From positions 2,169,377 through 2,233,376 of the forward strand of contig NW_024104284.1 of NCBI RefSeq assembly GCF_003945595.2: a DNA stretch of 64,000 nucleotides, given 5' to 3'. A program made the translations under genes and the position numbers. The DNA is from Pipra filicauda. Its lineage: Eukaryota; Chordata; Aves; Passeriformes; Pipridae. Shown here one piece after another: positions 13,101 to 25,800 of this stretch (position 1 is its first letter; each line of letters begins with the position of its first letter). The notes under the pieces were generated by a model. It had not been told where the DNA came from and ran no database searches. It saw only the letters and a program-made list of their open reading frames with translations.

Positions 13101-16100
13101 GACTATTCAGTTAAACATTTGGAATGATAATCTTCAATTCAGGGGAAACTGCTGCTAGTATATGAATTTGTCATTGTCAAAATATAAAACTGCTTAGAGA
13201 CAGTGATGGCCAGGAAGAAATTATTGTTTCACAATGGTCATGAAAAGGTGCAAGGGTTTGCTTAGATAATTTCTAGATAAATATTCAAATAAGACAAGGC
13301 TGGGGAAACATGAACCATGAAAATTAATTACATGTACAGTTTATAACATGTATGTTATAAACATATATGTTGCTCCTTTGGCTCAGAAACTTGAGTGCAA
13401 TGTAGACATTGAAGTTTAGTCTGTTCCTGCTGAATGAGGTGGGGCACCCACTTCCCTGAAGTATTTTGGAAATCCCTACCCCTTCTCTTCATGACCCGCA
13501 ATGCAGCATGTCTGCGCGGACTTGAAATACTTCCTAACACAGTCTTTCTTGCCTGCAGCTTGACTGAAGAGATTTGACCAGGCTGCTGAGTATGTGCTAC
13601 CCAGACTGGTTCATAAAGGCAAGACTGTTAAATTCTGACACTGTCAAACAACATGTTGAATTTTCTTCAGTGGTCTTGAATCTCTGTGATTACATCTTTA
13701 ACACATCAATAACTTAGCCTCTGGTTAGCAAAGATCACTGAAGCATGACTAATCAGCAGATGAAAGTGTCTTTGTGAGGATTAACTTTAATGAAAAGAAA
13801 AGGGATAGTTATTTTGGTAGTTTGAAATCTTCCATAAATCAAAGCAAATACTGACAAAGCAGGTTCATACGGTAAGAATGAAGCTATTGTGAATAAAATT
13901 AAGGGAACAGCTACTTTTATATAAATCACAGGCCGGGACAGCATTTGTAAGAGAGTTCATGGGAACAAGATCATTTAGCTTCTTCAGGTGTAAATAAGTG
14001 ATATTTAGCTAATGTTAAAGCATCCCTAAAGAAAAACAGATGGATGAAAGTCCTTAGTAGAGAGTTTCTTTTTTGGTTTTCATTTTCTTTTATTTTTTTG
14101 CATGCAAATTATACATAGCTAGTTTATCTTGGACACTTTGTTCTGTGCAGGGATAAACAGCCTTAGTATTTACCACTTCTGGAGAGGAGGACATAGCCAG
14201 AGAAACTTTAGTCTGGACCCTGATAGCGGGTGTTTCTGACTGGTGTAAATTATAAAGTTTCTTGGTCTTCTGAAATGTGGCTTGAAGGAGCTCACAGGGG
14301 CCGTGGGGGTAGGGGCAAATAGAAAGAAATGCAAAATCCACACCTTTTGGAGAGTATTCTTGTTCAGATCCTGAACTTTAGACCTCCTGTATACTACTGG
14401 GTGGTTAATGTGCTGTATAAATAATCACCCCTTGAGCTCCTCCAGGCAGTGAGTCAGAGCACCCACGCTGAAAGCTTAACCTCTCCAGTGACTGTATGGG
14501 AAGCCTGAAGTTAGACTGCATGTGTTGATGAACCTAGCAGCTCCCTTCCCTTTATGTTCTCCTGTTGGTTTATGCTGTGCCTTCTCCATTGCTTTATTGT
14601 GACTTTTAAATTTAATCCTGTGCAAATGAACCCAAACTAATAACTGTAATATTCAAGTGTGTCTCTCTGCCTCTGACTTAACTGAACGACCTTTCAGGTA
14701 GCCTGGGGCAAATGGAAAAAGTGCTCAGATCCAGGTTCCCTTGCTTTCAACTATGCTTTTTTACTGCTATCATATACACTTTCTGAAAAAAGCTATTAGA
14801 ACATCCAGTCCACAAGTTGCAGAAACTGATGTAAATGGTTGATTGGAAATCATAAATGCTTGCTCATCAGTCTAAAAAAATGTGGCATTAAAGGTAAGGC
14901 TCTACATAGAAATACTGGCTTATGGTACTGCTCAGTTACCCTACTGGAGGGCTTCCCATACTCCGGAATCTTTCAGTTTGGGTGCCTTTTTTTTTTTTCT
15001 TTTATGCTATTTTTTTCTTGTGCTCTCACAGTACAAGTTTTCGTGAGACTCCTGAATGAATGATAGAGCTCTACTGAAGAGTTTGTGATCTAGGGTCTTA
15101 CTCTAAGCTATTTAGAGTTCAGCTTTTAGACAATTTCCACATAGCTGAGGCTAATGATTATATAAATGTGGATCTCTTTTCTAGCTAGTGCCAATTTTTC
15201 TTTCTTCTGATACCAACATGCTTTGTGTTCAAAGTAGTGGAAAGGTGTACATGTGTGTGTGTGTGTATCTGGGTTCTAAAATCATAGTTTGATTATTGCA
15301 AGTTTTTCTAGGGAAATTAAAACAAATGACTGTGTGGCTACATAGGGACAAGAGTAGAATTAAAAAATAATTTTCATAGAAGAATTTACCATGCTGTCTG
15401 GTATAATTATTCTTCCATCAAGTAGTTTTTGGGGTCATGGTGAAAAAAAAACCAAAAAAAACCCCAGACCAGCAAAATTGTAATTCATGATGTTTACATG
15501 ATTCATAATTTATAATGGAAAGGAAAAGGAACGTTATGTGAAAAAATGCTATGCACATTTTGGCACAACATTCTACTGGTATATGAATCATGCTTGTCTT
15601 TGGTTAACTGAAGGGAAATAATTCCAGTAATGTATGTAAGGCAGTCATGCCCACATGTCTGGGGTTTTTTATATCCAGATTTCAGTGGAAAGAGAGATAC
15701 TTTTTAAACAGATGGCAAACAAGTCCCTTTCCCCCCAACTACTTAGCAAATTTAATAACATAGCTAATTATAGGACCATGTATGTTAATCCATTCATGTG
15801 CTTGCTCCATATATTTAATGTCACAAGACAAAGGGATCTATGGAATTGCTGGGCAATGGCAGCTAAATTACATCCAGACCATATTCCCTCTTTAAGCATA
15901 CTTTTGAGACTGTATCTCTTGGGATTTCTGTTGGCAATTCAGTACAAAAGCTGATGTAAAATTCTATAGCTGCAGTCTGGAAGTGATGTTAGCAGAAGCT
16001 GAAATGCACTCAAAGACTATATTTGCCTGGTCTAAGGTGATGTCCCATGTCACATTTATTCTCAAGGGTAAGAAGGAAGAAGGTGAGGACAGTTGCTCCC

Positions 16101-16609
16101 AGTGAATTTTCCCCTTGGCCGCTGGCTGCGTCATGGAGCCAAGATGCTCCCTGGGCTGTTGGCAGGAGTACCACGACCATCTGATGAGTCTGGAGGACCA
16201 TTCTCTCCCTCGTTCAGAGCTAATGCATGTCTTTTAATCTATCTGGACCCTCCACTCTGCTACAGAGGACCTGGCCACAACTAATGAAATACTAGACTGA
16301 ACCACCATTGATTCCAGCATGTCAAGCACCTACTGAGAGCTGCCTATTCAGGGTCAGCGAGTACAAGGAACCACCTCTGAGACTGTGAAGCATCAGCCCT
16401 GTCTTAGCAAGCGGGAGAGAGCATGAGTGCTTCTTGGTGGTGCCTTTCATGGTATTCTGCGTGCGTTACAGCTAAAGCATGTATGACGCCATTCATGCTT
16501 TGAAAACATGCCTCTGTGAGGGGAGAGGCGTGCTAATTACCTGTGAGGACAATGGCTCACTTCACTGTGACTGACAGTCTAGAGTACCCTGTACCAATAA
16601 AAGCCTGAT

Positions 16610-16640
16610 CTCAAGTGTCAGCTGCTCTGAGTAAACATAT
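16610..16640 (+). repeat. Short dispersed repeat, copy 2; possible LTR remnant
   Basis: Second copy of the short sequence at 10157-10187. Here it is preceded by AATAAAAGCCTGA (from about 16596), an arrangement typical of the R/U5 part of a retroviral LTR: a poly(A) signal, then a short conserved stretch. The 500 bases upstream (16.1-16.6 kb) are richer in CpG than the surroundings, which would fit an inserted LTR. I cannot place LTR ends or a target duplication, so the LTR reading is an inference. Confidence 0.35.
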
Positions 16641-18772
16641 ATGGGGTTCTTACATCAAAAGCTGTCTGTACAGTAAGGAAAACAAGCTCAGAACCAAACC
16701 ATCTCTTGGCCAGCCTTATATTTGTCATATGTAAAAGATTTGCCCATCAGGAAAGATCTGTTTACATCGCTCGTTCTTTTTATGTAGAATTCAAAGCATA
16801 TTACTAAGAAAGTTTAAAAATTCAGGTTAAAAATGTGAAACCTGTAAGAGAAAAGAGTAATACTCTCTGGATCAGGTTAAACACCAAAAAAGGCAGAGAA
16901 AATTAAGAGTATTTGAGTTCCATAATCTATGGATCTGCCTACACGTATCTGTTTGCTTCAAGTGCCCTTTGTGATCTGTCAGAATTATTTAAAAACTCCT
17001 AAAAATGTATGGAAAAAATTTAGTCACGTATCACAGACTAGCTCAGGAAAGAGAAGAGTCTCATAAATCACAGAGGGATTAAGGTGGGGGTGTGGGGATT
17101 CAGAAAACTGAGGGTTGGTGACGTCTGTTTCTATGCAAGTGCCATCCTCACCCTCCAAGTGTAGGGGCGAGGTGTCTTCAGTTCATTTAACCATTGCGAC
17201 ACCCATTCAGTTCCCACAAAATGCAGAAAATTCAAAATATTCATGCTGCAGAAGTGACTGAAAGCTAATCTCCTGTTTGAGTTTCCCTGCTAATTTCCAT
17301 AATATTGTTAATTTCATAATTAAAATTATTTTCTTCCAGATTTTAACTCTTGGACCTCTCAGAAAGAAAAACTGCAGTGAGTTTACAGCTCCTACATTAC
17401 CCCTCAGAAATGCAGGTTTTTTCCCCAGCCTATCTGTAAAGCTCTGTGTGGGGTGAAGGTGCTGCTGCTCCGGGCTGGTGCTCACCCTGTTTCTGCTGCA
17501 GGCTTGTACCCACAGACCAACAGTCTCAGACTTCTGTACAAAAGCCTTCACTTGAAAAAACCTTCCAGAAAAGATTTCCACTGGGACCAGTCCAGTGACT
17601 CAGCCCTCTCTGCTATTGCTGCCTTTCTCTGGGACACATCCCAACCCATGCCTTCACTCAGAAGGCAACATCCCCTTCCCACAGATGTATTTATCTGAAG
17701 TTCCTTGCAATCCTACAACAACCCCTCCCCTGACCTCTATATCCTATATTCTTCCTAAAGTCTGTAGGTTGCTTTTAAAAATAGAGCATGCCCTGGCTGT
17801 GTGTCTCACTGGGCAGAGGGCCTACTGCCTGTCATCCTTGATGTCTTTGTTACTACTTGTTTCAGCTGGTTGTTTTCTCGGTATTTAAAGGCTTTGTTGT
17901 GTTCCACACTTTCAATTAAGGAGGAAAAATGCTCTCTCTGTTGTAAGAATGAAACTGGCAGTTGTATGCTTTGGTTTGTAGCATAAACAGTTGCACAAGG
18001 ATCCATTGGCAATCTTCCCTTCACTAAGGAGGCTATCAGCTAAATGTCACAGATGTGTCTGGGTCTTGCCAAGAGCTGGAAATGTACTGGGAAACTTCTG
18101 AAAATGCCCTCAATGAAAAAAAAAAGCTCTCAAGGATGTAGTGGACATGTGCTAGCTGCAGCAGAGGAAGGAGACTCTGCGAGCATATGGTCAGCATCTC
18201 CTCTTGTGCATTCCTCCTTACTTCTGGAGTCCTCTTCCTCATGTAAGAGGCTGTGCCTCTCCCTTCACTTGAAGCCAGTCTTCTTCCTCAGCAGCTCGCT
18301 TCTTCCGTGTGGCCTATAAAGCTGAGCTTTTCCTCCTCAGTAACAGGATCACAAATAACATAAAACATTAAAAATGCCCTAGCCCCTTGACACCTTCATT
18401 ATAACTAAAGCAACAGCGTGATCTTATTGCTGGAATGCTTGGCCTCCTTTCCCTCATCACCCATCATCACTTCATGGTTTAACTACAGCCTAATCCTGCA
18501 AACACTTCCTACCCAGCAGAGCACTTACCAGCACCTAAGTAGCCCACTGACATTGCTGGATTATTCCAGGTAGTACATTCTAGGAAAGCTAAAGAAGTGT
18601 TTGTACCACTGGGCTGTTTGGTTTGCAAGCTCTTGGGGGATATTACCTTTTGTCTATAAAGATGCACGCACACGCACAGTGCTGTATAAATAATTAATAA
18701 TAACAGAACTCACATCAAACTAGCACATATGGGAATTGGTACCACTGGCTGTTCTGGCTGCTAGAAAGAAAA

Positions 18773-18850
18773 TCACAGAATTAGAGTTTGGAGGAAGCCT
18801 CCTGATAGTGTATCTGAGTTCATGGTGTTCACCTCATTTTAGGGAAGTGT
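18773..18850 (-). repeat. Possible decayed CR1 LINE 3' end
   Basis: The plus strand reads AATCACAGAATTAGAG, then a GGAGGAAGCCTCC-like stretch and a TGAGTT-like stretch. This resembles the reverse complement of avian CR1 3' ends (AATCACAGAATCATAGAG, TTGGAAGGGACCT, then an ATCTAGTCCA-like block). Several substitutions and a small gap separate it from that consensus. If correct, the element is on the minus strand, 5' truncated like nearly all avian CR1 copies, and old. Confidence 0.4.
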
Positions 18851-21800
18851 TTTCTCTTCCTCTGCACAAGAGGAAACATTGAAGGACCTTCACCTGGCAA
18901 GAAATGCACAGGAAGCATGTTTTAAGTTTAACCAAAATTTGATTAATATCTCTCAAAGGTAAATTAAAGTTCTTATCACCCTGTGTAACCTTTAATTGCA
19001 TAAAACAGGAGGTCTGGGTTTTATCAAACTATTGACTCTTTGTGTTAAGATTTCTTTGGCTTTCAGCAAAATGCTGTGCAAACTGTTCCTTGGTGAAGGC
19101 CTTAAGCAATAAAGTAACTGCTAATTTTATTTCCAATGGACTCAACCTTTTAGTTCTCAAATTTCTTGCACCCTTTTCTCTCTGAAATATAATGGAATGA
19201 ATCTGAATGGATCAAAATGATCAAACAAAAAACTTCCAGGTTAACGGGAAAAACAAAGGCCTCCCTTTCTTTTATTATGATCAAGAAGGAAAATAAACCT
19301 AAGCTATTTGTGAGAACACAGTCCCCTCTTGACTTCAGATGCAATCTGGATCCATGAAAATGAACCTTTTTGTAAAGATACTGAATGTGTCATGATCATA
19401 CATTTCTTAGGCTTACATCACCTGTTGATAAGAGGGAAGTTCATAACTCAAGCACAGTAGTCATGAAAGAAGGTAGTTTCCTTCTCAGTAAGATTTCTGT
19501 TTCCTTATGGGGAGGGTGACATATGTACATCACATTCAGCTGCTATACTTTCCATGTGCTTTTGCAAACCAGACTGAATTGTAAGATGAACAGGGTGAGA
19601 TTACTATGAAATTTTTTTGCACTGACGGTGTCTTTGAATAGCAGGTAGAATATACTTTTCCACCCTCAAAAAATGCTTTAGCCACCAAAACATGGAAGTC
19701 ACTGGGCTACTTTACATCTCCATGGAAACCATTCCATTTTGTACGGAGTAATTAAATATTCAGTGGTTCAGAAAGTATAAAAGTGAACGTGAGTAACTGC
19801 CTCTTCATTAGCTAATATTGATATTTCACTATTTTAAGGAAAAATCCTTAGAATACCAGACTCTCTCTATCCTACTCTGCAAGTACCTAAGAACCAGGTA
19901 ATAGAAACAGTATTCCTTTCTTGCTGATTTAGTAAATGCTGAATAGATCTGTTCCAAATTAAGCTGGAGAGATGACACACAGCTTCAGCAGAGACTACTG
20001 AGTAAAAAAGCAGATTTTTACTGGCAAGAGTTCCTCCTTCACCAGTACTTTGTATCTTGCCCAAACCAGTAAGAATCCCTGAACATCTACAGGACAGGGT
20101 ATCCTCTCCTTGGGAGGAAGGGAGCATCCAGCTTCAGAGTCCCAAAGTGTCTGCGGTAGGAAACTGTTCATGTGGCTAAGCAAAGTGCTTCTGAACATGC
20201 CCAGAAATTGACCTATACATGGGAAATCTGGGGTACATAGAGATTTTTCCATAACTAGTTTGTCACAAGTAAGGCACTTAAACATTTGTGTATCTAGAAC
20301 ATAGGTGCTTCTGTTTTCAAATTGGCAGACAGATCATTTGTGTACATATATTCACATGTACATAGACACAGAAATATGTGTAGTTTGAATCCACACAGAA
20401 ACACACAAGTGTATATATAATTTTTAAGTATAGTGTGCATATATAATGATATACATGTTATATATATAAGAAAAAATCAGCTCCATTTTAAAAAGCCAGT
20501 ACCTTTTTACAGATTGTGCAAAACTGCTATTTCATCTTAATCACTCAACTGAAATATGAAGGACTTCGGTCTGTAGAAAGAACGCAAACCATGTTTTGCT
20601 TGGGTAAGGATTCTTAGAGGTTTTTGGTAAACCCCTAAAAATTTAGAAGAAATTAGCAAAAAAAAATCATGAAAGCTATTAAGTCTCTGATTTCACAAAC
20701 TCTTGTTCACAAAAATGTTTTCACAATATTTTTGAAATCTGTGTGGAAACTTTTGCTTTGGATCTTGTGCAAATGAAGAATTTAGGAATACCATTGATGC
20801 TGAAGGAAGGGAGAGAAGTCTACTGCACTTAACCTTCAGGTGCCTGCAAAATCTGCCAGAAAATTTTGTACATAAGGGTGTCAATGCCTTGACAGTGTCA
20901 TTTCTCTTCAACAAGCCACTTATTTTTGTGGGTATTCAAAACAGGCTGATAGATCTGCTGGTGTTTCAAAAGCAGTTTCCAAGTGACTCCAAAGGTGATA
21001 CTCAAGATAATTGTGCCCAGTAATGTGATCCAGTGGGGATCACATTTTCAGAAGGCATCAGAAAATCTCATCCTTTCTGGTATATTTTAACTAGGTCAGT
21101 GCTATTAATATTCTGGCCCTGAGCTGTTTTGTCTATGAGTTAGAAGAAACATTGAAATAGTAGCAACACAGTGCTGTGTTGATCACATGCAACAAGTATT
21201 TCACAATAATAAGAGTAGCTGTGTTGAAGTGAGCTGCATAAATTGACTGCACAGCCATAGGCTGGGCAACTTTTCTTTTGTAAGGAACTGTTACTTCTCT
21301 GTGCTCATGTAATTGTTTACTCCTAACATGCACTGTACATTGGAGCTGTAGTCTCTGCTTACCAGATATCTAACTACACTATTTCTAGTGCATCTGTAAA
21401 CACTTCCCAACTTTACCAATTATCAGTGCAGTTGAACATTCATTTACCAATAACCCCAGCAATCTAACAGCTGGGGCCTCACTTAATAAGGTTGCGTGTG
21501 AAAGCTGGTCAAAGTATAGTTACTGTGCTGCACCTCGGATGGGAACTTCTTCCTTAACAAGAAAAAATTTCTGCAACTCTTTTACTTTGTATTTTGTTTC
21601 TGTGTAGTAGAAAGTCAAGTTTGGTGTGTATTTTGTCATTTTATAAAATTAAATTGTCATTTTATAAAAATAAAAGGCAAGAAAGTTCAGTTTAAGTACT
21701 TGGGTTATCACAGTTGTATTGGATCCAGCTAGCTACATGGCTTGGGGTTACAAGACTGGGTTAAAGTCATGTTCTGCTGAAGTCAGTGGACAAACATCTA

Positions 21801-22541
21801 CTGTCTTCAGCAATGCCTCAATGAGCTCAGTCTTTCAGTTTCAAAAAAAAAGAAATCAGGTCTATTTTAGGCAATAGGTAATCCAATTTTTATCCCACAG
21901 ACAGATGTCACATTTTGATTTCTTTTTCCCTATCATATTTAAAAATGTCTTCTTTGTTTTGAACAACATGTGAAGACCTCCTATCTTTAAACCCAAATAA
22001 ATTTTAAAAATTCAAATCTATTTCCAGCTCGGTTCAAATACAGTGAATTGGGGGTGTGGTGGGGGCTGGAAACAGGCAATTTTAAAAGCGGGAAATAGAT
22101 GACATTGACTTTACTATTATTGCCCTTGAACATTTTCAACAGCTACAAGTGGTTTAGAAAAAAGAAAAAAGAAAATCTATGCTGCACGTATAATATAGTA
22201 AATAAGGAGGTTTAGGTGATCTGTTTTACTGCACAAATATATATTTAATATGTGGTACTGAGAAGCATAAACTGTTTTATCCATATTAATTTTCTTCTCA
22301 TTTATTGTGTGTTGTTGGATAAAACTCCATGGGTATTCAGGCTCCCCTAGATCCTGGTTATCATAAATAAAGGAAAATTTGAGCCTTAGACAAGTTATAT
22401 TTTCAGGTTAGCAACCAGTCTGTTTTGCTTTCCCTCTTCTCATAAATCAGTCATTGAGATCTATTTAATTAAGAACAGATTAGAAACATTTTTATTGTTA
22501 TTTTTTAAATTTCCTTTGTACTGAAGTGCTATGGAGTTAAA
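18851..22541. other. Non-coding DNA, intergenic
   Basis: No gene recognised. AT-rich low-complexity sequence with short TATA and TG runs occupies about 20338-20470. A near-perfect short direct duplication, TTGTCATTTTATAAAA, occurs at 21633-21648 and 21654-21669. Nothing else stands out. Confidence 0.55.
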
Positions 22542-22813
22542 ACGCCATGCACAAAAGTGCACAGCCAACCATGACTAACGGCATAAAGCAAATAACAAGC
22601 TGTATGATCAAAAACAAAAGTCAGTGTCGTTCATGTGGAATAATAGAAATCATACCACCGAAACACTTCATACACGTCTCATCTACCGACGTACACACTT
22701 GCTCAGCTCCTATCACGCCTCAGGAATGCAGTTACAAACAAAAACGGACCTGCAGGAGAGGTAAATACCCAGAGGGGAAGCAGCATTTCCCCGTGTCTCA
22801 TCCTGATGGTACC
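22542..22813 (+). other. CpG-dense patch with overlapping open frame
   Basis: Eleven CpG dinucleotides fall in about 270 bases, whereas the flanking kilobases are nearly CpG-free, as expected for methylated bird intergenic DNA. Base composition is not otherwise GC-rich. A plus-strand open frame of 119 codons (22547-22906) covers the patch. It is Cys- and Lys-rich in its first half, matches no protein I recognise, and shows no obvious splice sites. The patch could be a recently inserted sequence not yet depleted of CpG, a small unmethylated regulatory element, or a constrained element. The CpG excess is direct observation; the function is unknown. Confidence 0.5.
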
Positions 22814-25800
22814 GTAGGCTTCAGCTTGGGGTTCATCAGCTGTGAGGAGGGAAAGGCAGAGCAAGCTGTTACTCAGGACATGCTTCTCTCCTTCCAGCTC
22901 TTCTAGAGAAGTCCTCGGGGAGCTATGCCAAATATACACATTGAACACTATTGCCCAGGGTAGATAACTTGCCATGTTTGAGCTGGAAAGCTGATGAAAG
23001 ACAGTCGCTACCCTTTCTCACTGGTCACAGAACAATGTCCCCCCAAAGCATACAAAATCATCATGTCACATTGTATTCAAGGCTCTGACATAGTCCCTGT
23101 CTTCACCATCATTAAAAATCACCTTCCACTGTCTGCTCAGTTTTCTCAGGGGTTGTAAAGGCCATTCTTGTTTGAGCAAAGAAAATATTACCTGTTTATG
23201 GGGTGCAGCTGAGAGTGGGGGAATTGTGGATGTGGCTGGGAGAGGATAAAAAGATTTTACCAAGCATATTTTTTTTATATAGTGTTTTGAAACAAGCAAA
23301 CAAAACCTCAACCCTCTGCCTACTAACTGGAAAACAAATCCAGTTTAAAATTTTTGCTCAACTCTCACTGCAGGAAGTGGGAAACTTTCTGCTGTTTCAT
23401 GGGGAATTGGAGTAAGCCGGAAAGAAGAGCAACAACAAGCACCACCCACCAATAAAATGCATGTAGTAAAGCACTGTCAGAGAGATCAAGGGGTTTGCAT
23501 ACACTTTAGGAAGGATTAAATTTCATTGTCACTTCAGGCCAAGGAGGAGGATATTCCATATTCCTGGAGTCATTCATCCCAACTACTCCCCTACTGATGC
23601 GGTGCAGCCCTTTCCTCATGCTTCAGAGGGGAGAGATGGCAGAGGAAACAAGCTCTCCTGAGGTTCCTCTCTACTGTTATCCAAAGACCCTTTAAAAATG
23701 CTGCTGATAAGCACTAAATATTTTAAATCCTATGACTATGACTTTGATCAGAGGAAATTACATGCCAGTTTAATTCTTGCTAGAATTCAGTGAGGATTTC
23801 AGCACCACTGTAAATCGAAGGTGAATGCTGGGATGGCTGGGGACAGATATCTGCACCCTGCTTTCCAGTTCTGTGGCCCCGATGCTGCCATGTTTTGGAT
23901 TTGTCAGAAGCAGCACATCTGTCCCTTTGGAAATCAGTGCTACATGTGTCACTGTACAGAAGAGAAACTTCCAGAGTGTGTTGAGTTGTTGACAGGCCAG
24001 TGTGCTACTGAAGATGACAACTCAGATATAAAATTAACTGTGTGAATTCCCATCCTTTGAGTCATATCAGATACCCCATTCACTCAGTGAGGAGCCTTTT
24101 CCTGTGCAGGTTCTTAGTTCACTGACCCCTGGAAGGTGTTGAGAAGATTTTCTGAGAGGATACCTGAGGGTCCTATTTTCTCTAGGACATAATTCCTCCT
24201 GATTAATGAGTATTATAGCTCCAGAACTGATGACAATTAGTGTTTTGAATCCTTAAAGTGTTGAACACAGTGCCATCAATAGCGTGCTAGATAGGCAAAC
24301 TGCCTATCCTAGGCCTTGTCCCTTATTCCTGCCTTATTCCTAAGCACCAGTTTGCACCTTAGATCCACTTCTGTAAAACATGGCATTTGATCATCTTTGA
24401 AAGTGCTCTGAAACACAGGATGAGATGTATAGGATGTGTGCAGAAGAGGGAAATAAACTATACGTGGTGCTTGGCAAACAGAGATTTGACAAAGCCTCTA
24501 CCTCAAAGAAGGTATAATCTAAAAAATAAAAATAAATTAAAAAATATTAACTGCTGTCAGAAAAGTAAACAACCCTTTTAGAACTAATAATAACATTCAA
24601 ACATATTGATAGCCTTCCAGGGTCCATCATTAGCTATTTATTAAAGAAAACTAGACATAAAGTCTGCTTTGTCCCACATGTACTTATTTTAGGAAGTAAA
24701 AAATTTAAAAAATTATCAGGCTACTGGAAGAAAATAAAGTAGTTTTTGTATTATCGGATTTAGTTTCTCCCCAGCCTCTTTCAGACACTGGCAGGTCAGG
24801 AAATCAGAGGAACAGCTGTGAACCAACAAGACAGAATACTGGAGACAACAAATTTTGCTGCTGCAACATTTCTGCTGCAAGGATTTCCCTCAAGCTCTTG
24901 GAAGGTTGCTAGTGATAATGCCAAACTACATTTAAGGTGCATTCCTGTATATGTGTGTGAATACTCCAGGATTTTCTTTGAGAAAAGAATTGTTGCAGTT
25001 GGACAAACTGAAAGCTCTTCCTTGACACAGAAACCTTGGAGGCCTTAATGACACCAAAATGACATCATGGTGTTCAGGCGCAGTGTCTTGGTGAGCTGCA
25101 TACAGAGGTCTTTGTGATGCCTTCGGTACCGGTAGGCAGCAGGAATGTTTTCTTCAGATTATTCCAGGAAAAACTCTGTCAGCCTTCATTGGGGCCTCTT
25201 TGGTAAAGCTTTTAACCTGTGTGCTTGAAAGGTGCTTTAAGACTGCCATCTATGTGCATTTTACATAAGGCTGCACAGACTTGCTAACTTGTGATTACAA
25301 CAATCTTTAGTAAACCCTGCATTTGGAAAATAGTTAGAAAACTTGCTACTGTATGACCATCCTCCCCAGTGTGCTTCATGTTTCTACAGTTTTGAGAAAA
25401 AAATGAGCCCCTCAACTCAGTTACTTGCCTTGTCAGAATCAAGCACAGTTTTGACCAGCAAGAGAATTTGAAATATCAGTTTCATAGAGATACTTTTTCT
25501 TTACTGTTGCCCTGATTGGAGGGGCTGAATGAGCCCTCTTGGGCTCAGACAGCTGGTTGCATGCTTTTGGTTGCATTTTGCTCATTTAGAGCGAGGCAAA
25601 CATCTCTTTGCTGCACTCCACATGCACTGGAGCAAGCCTGGTGCTCAATGCAGAGCCCACCTGTAACAAAGCAACTAATTTGAAGTTTACTGGGCACAGT
25701 TTTGTGTCTGTAGCTAGAGAATGGCACCCAGCATCAAGCTTCTGAGCAAACCAGTACAAAGGGCTCCTCTGTAGTGATGGGACAGGGAACACACCACAGT

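Larger units (their letters stand above)
6007..18769. other. Non-coding DNA, intergenic
   Basis: No recognisable gene or well-preserved repeat. Noted within it: a minus-strand open frame at 6990-7265 that I cannot assign, a (TG)n microsatellite at about 15252-15266, and one pair of short related sequences at 10157-10187 and 16610-16640, given separately. GC content and CpG density rise modestly at 12.1-12.6 kb and 16.1-16.6 kb. The remaining open frames are short and overlap on both strands. Confidence 0.55.

Noticed and set aside
20338..20470. TATA- and TG-rich stretch as a possible promoter or origin
   Set aside because: It is simple low-complexity AT sequence with no other promoter features and no gene beside it.
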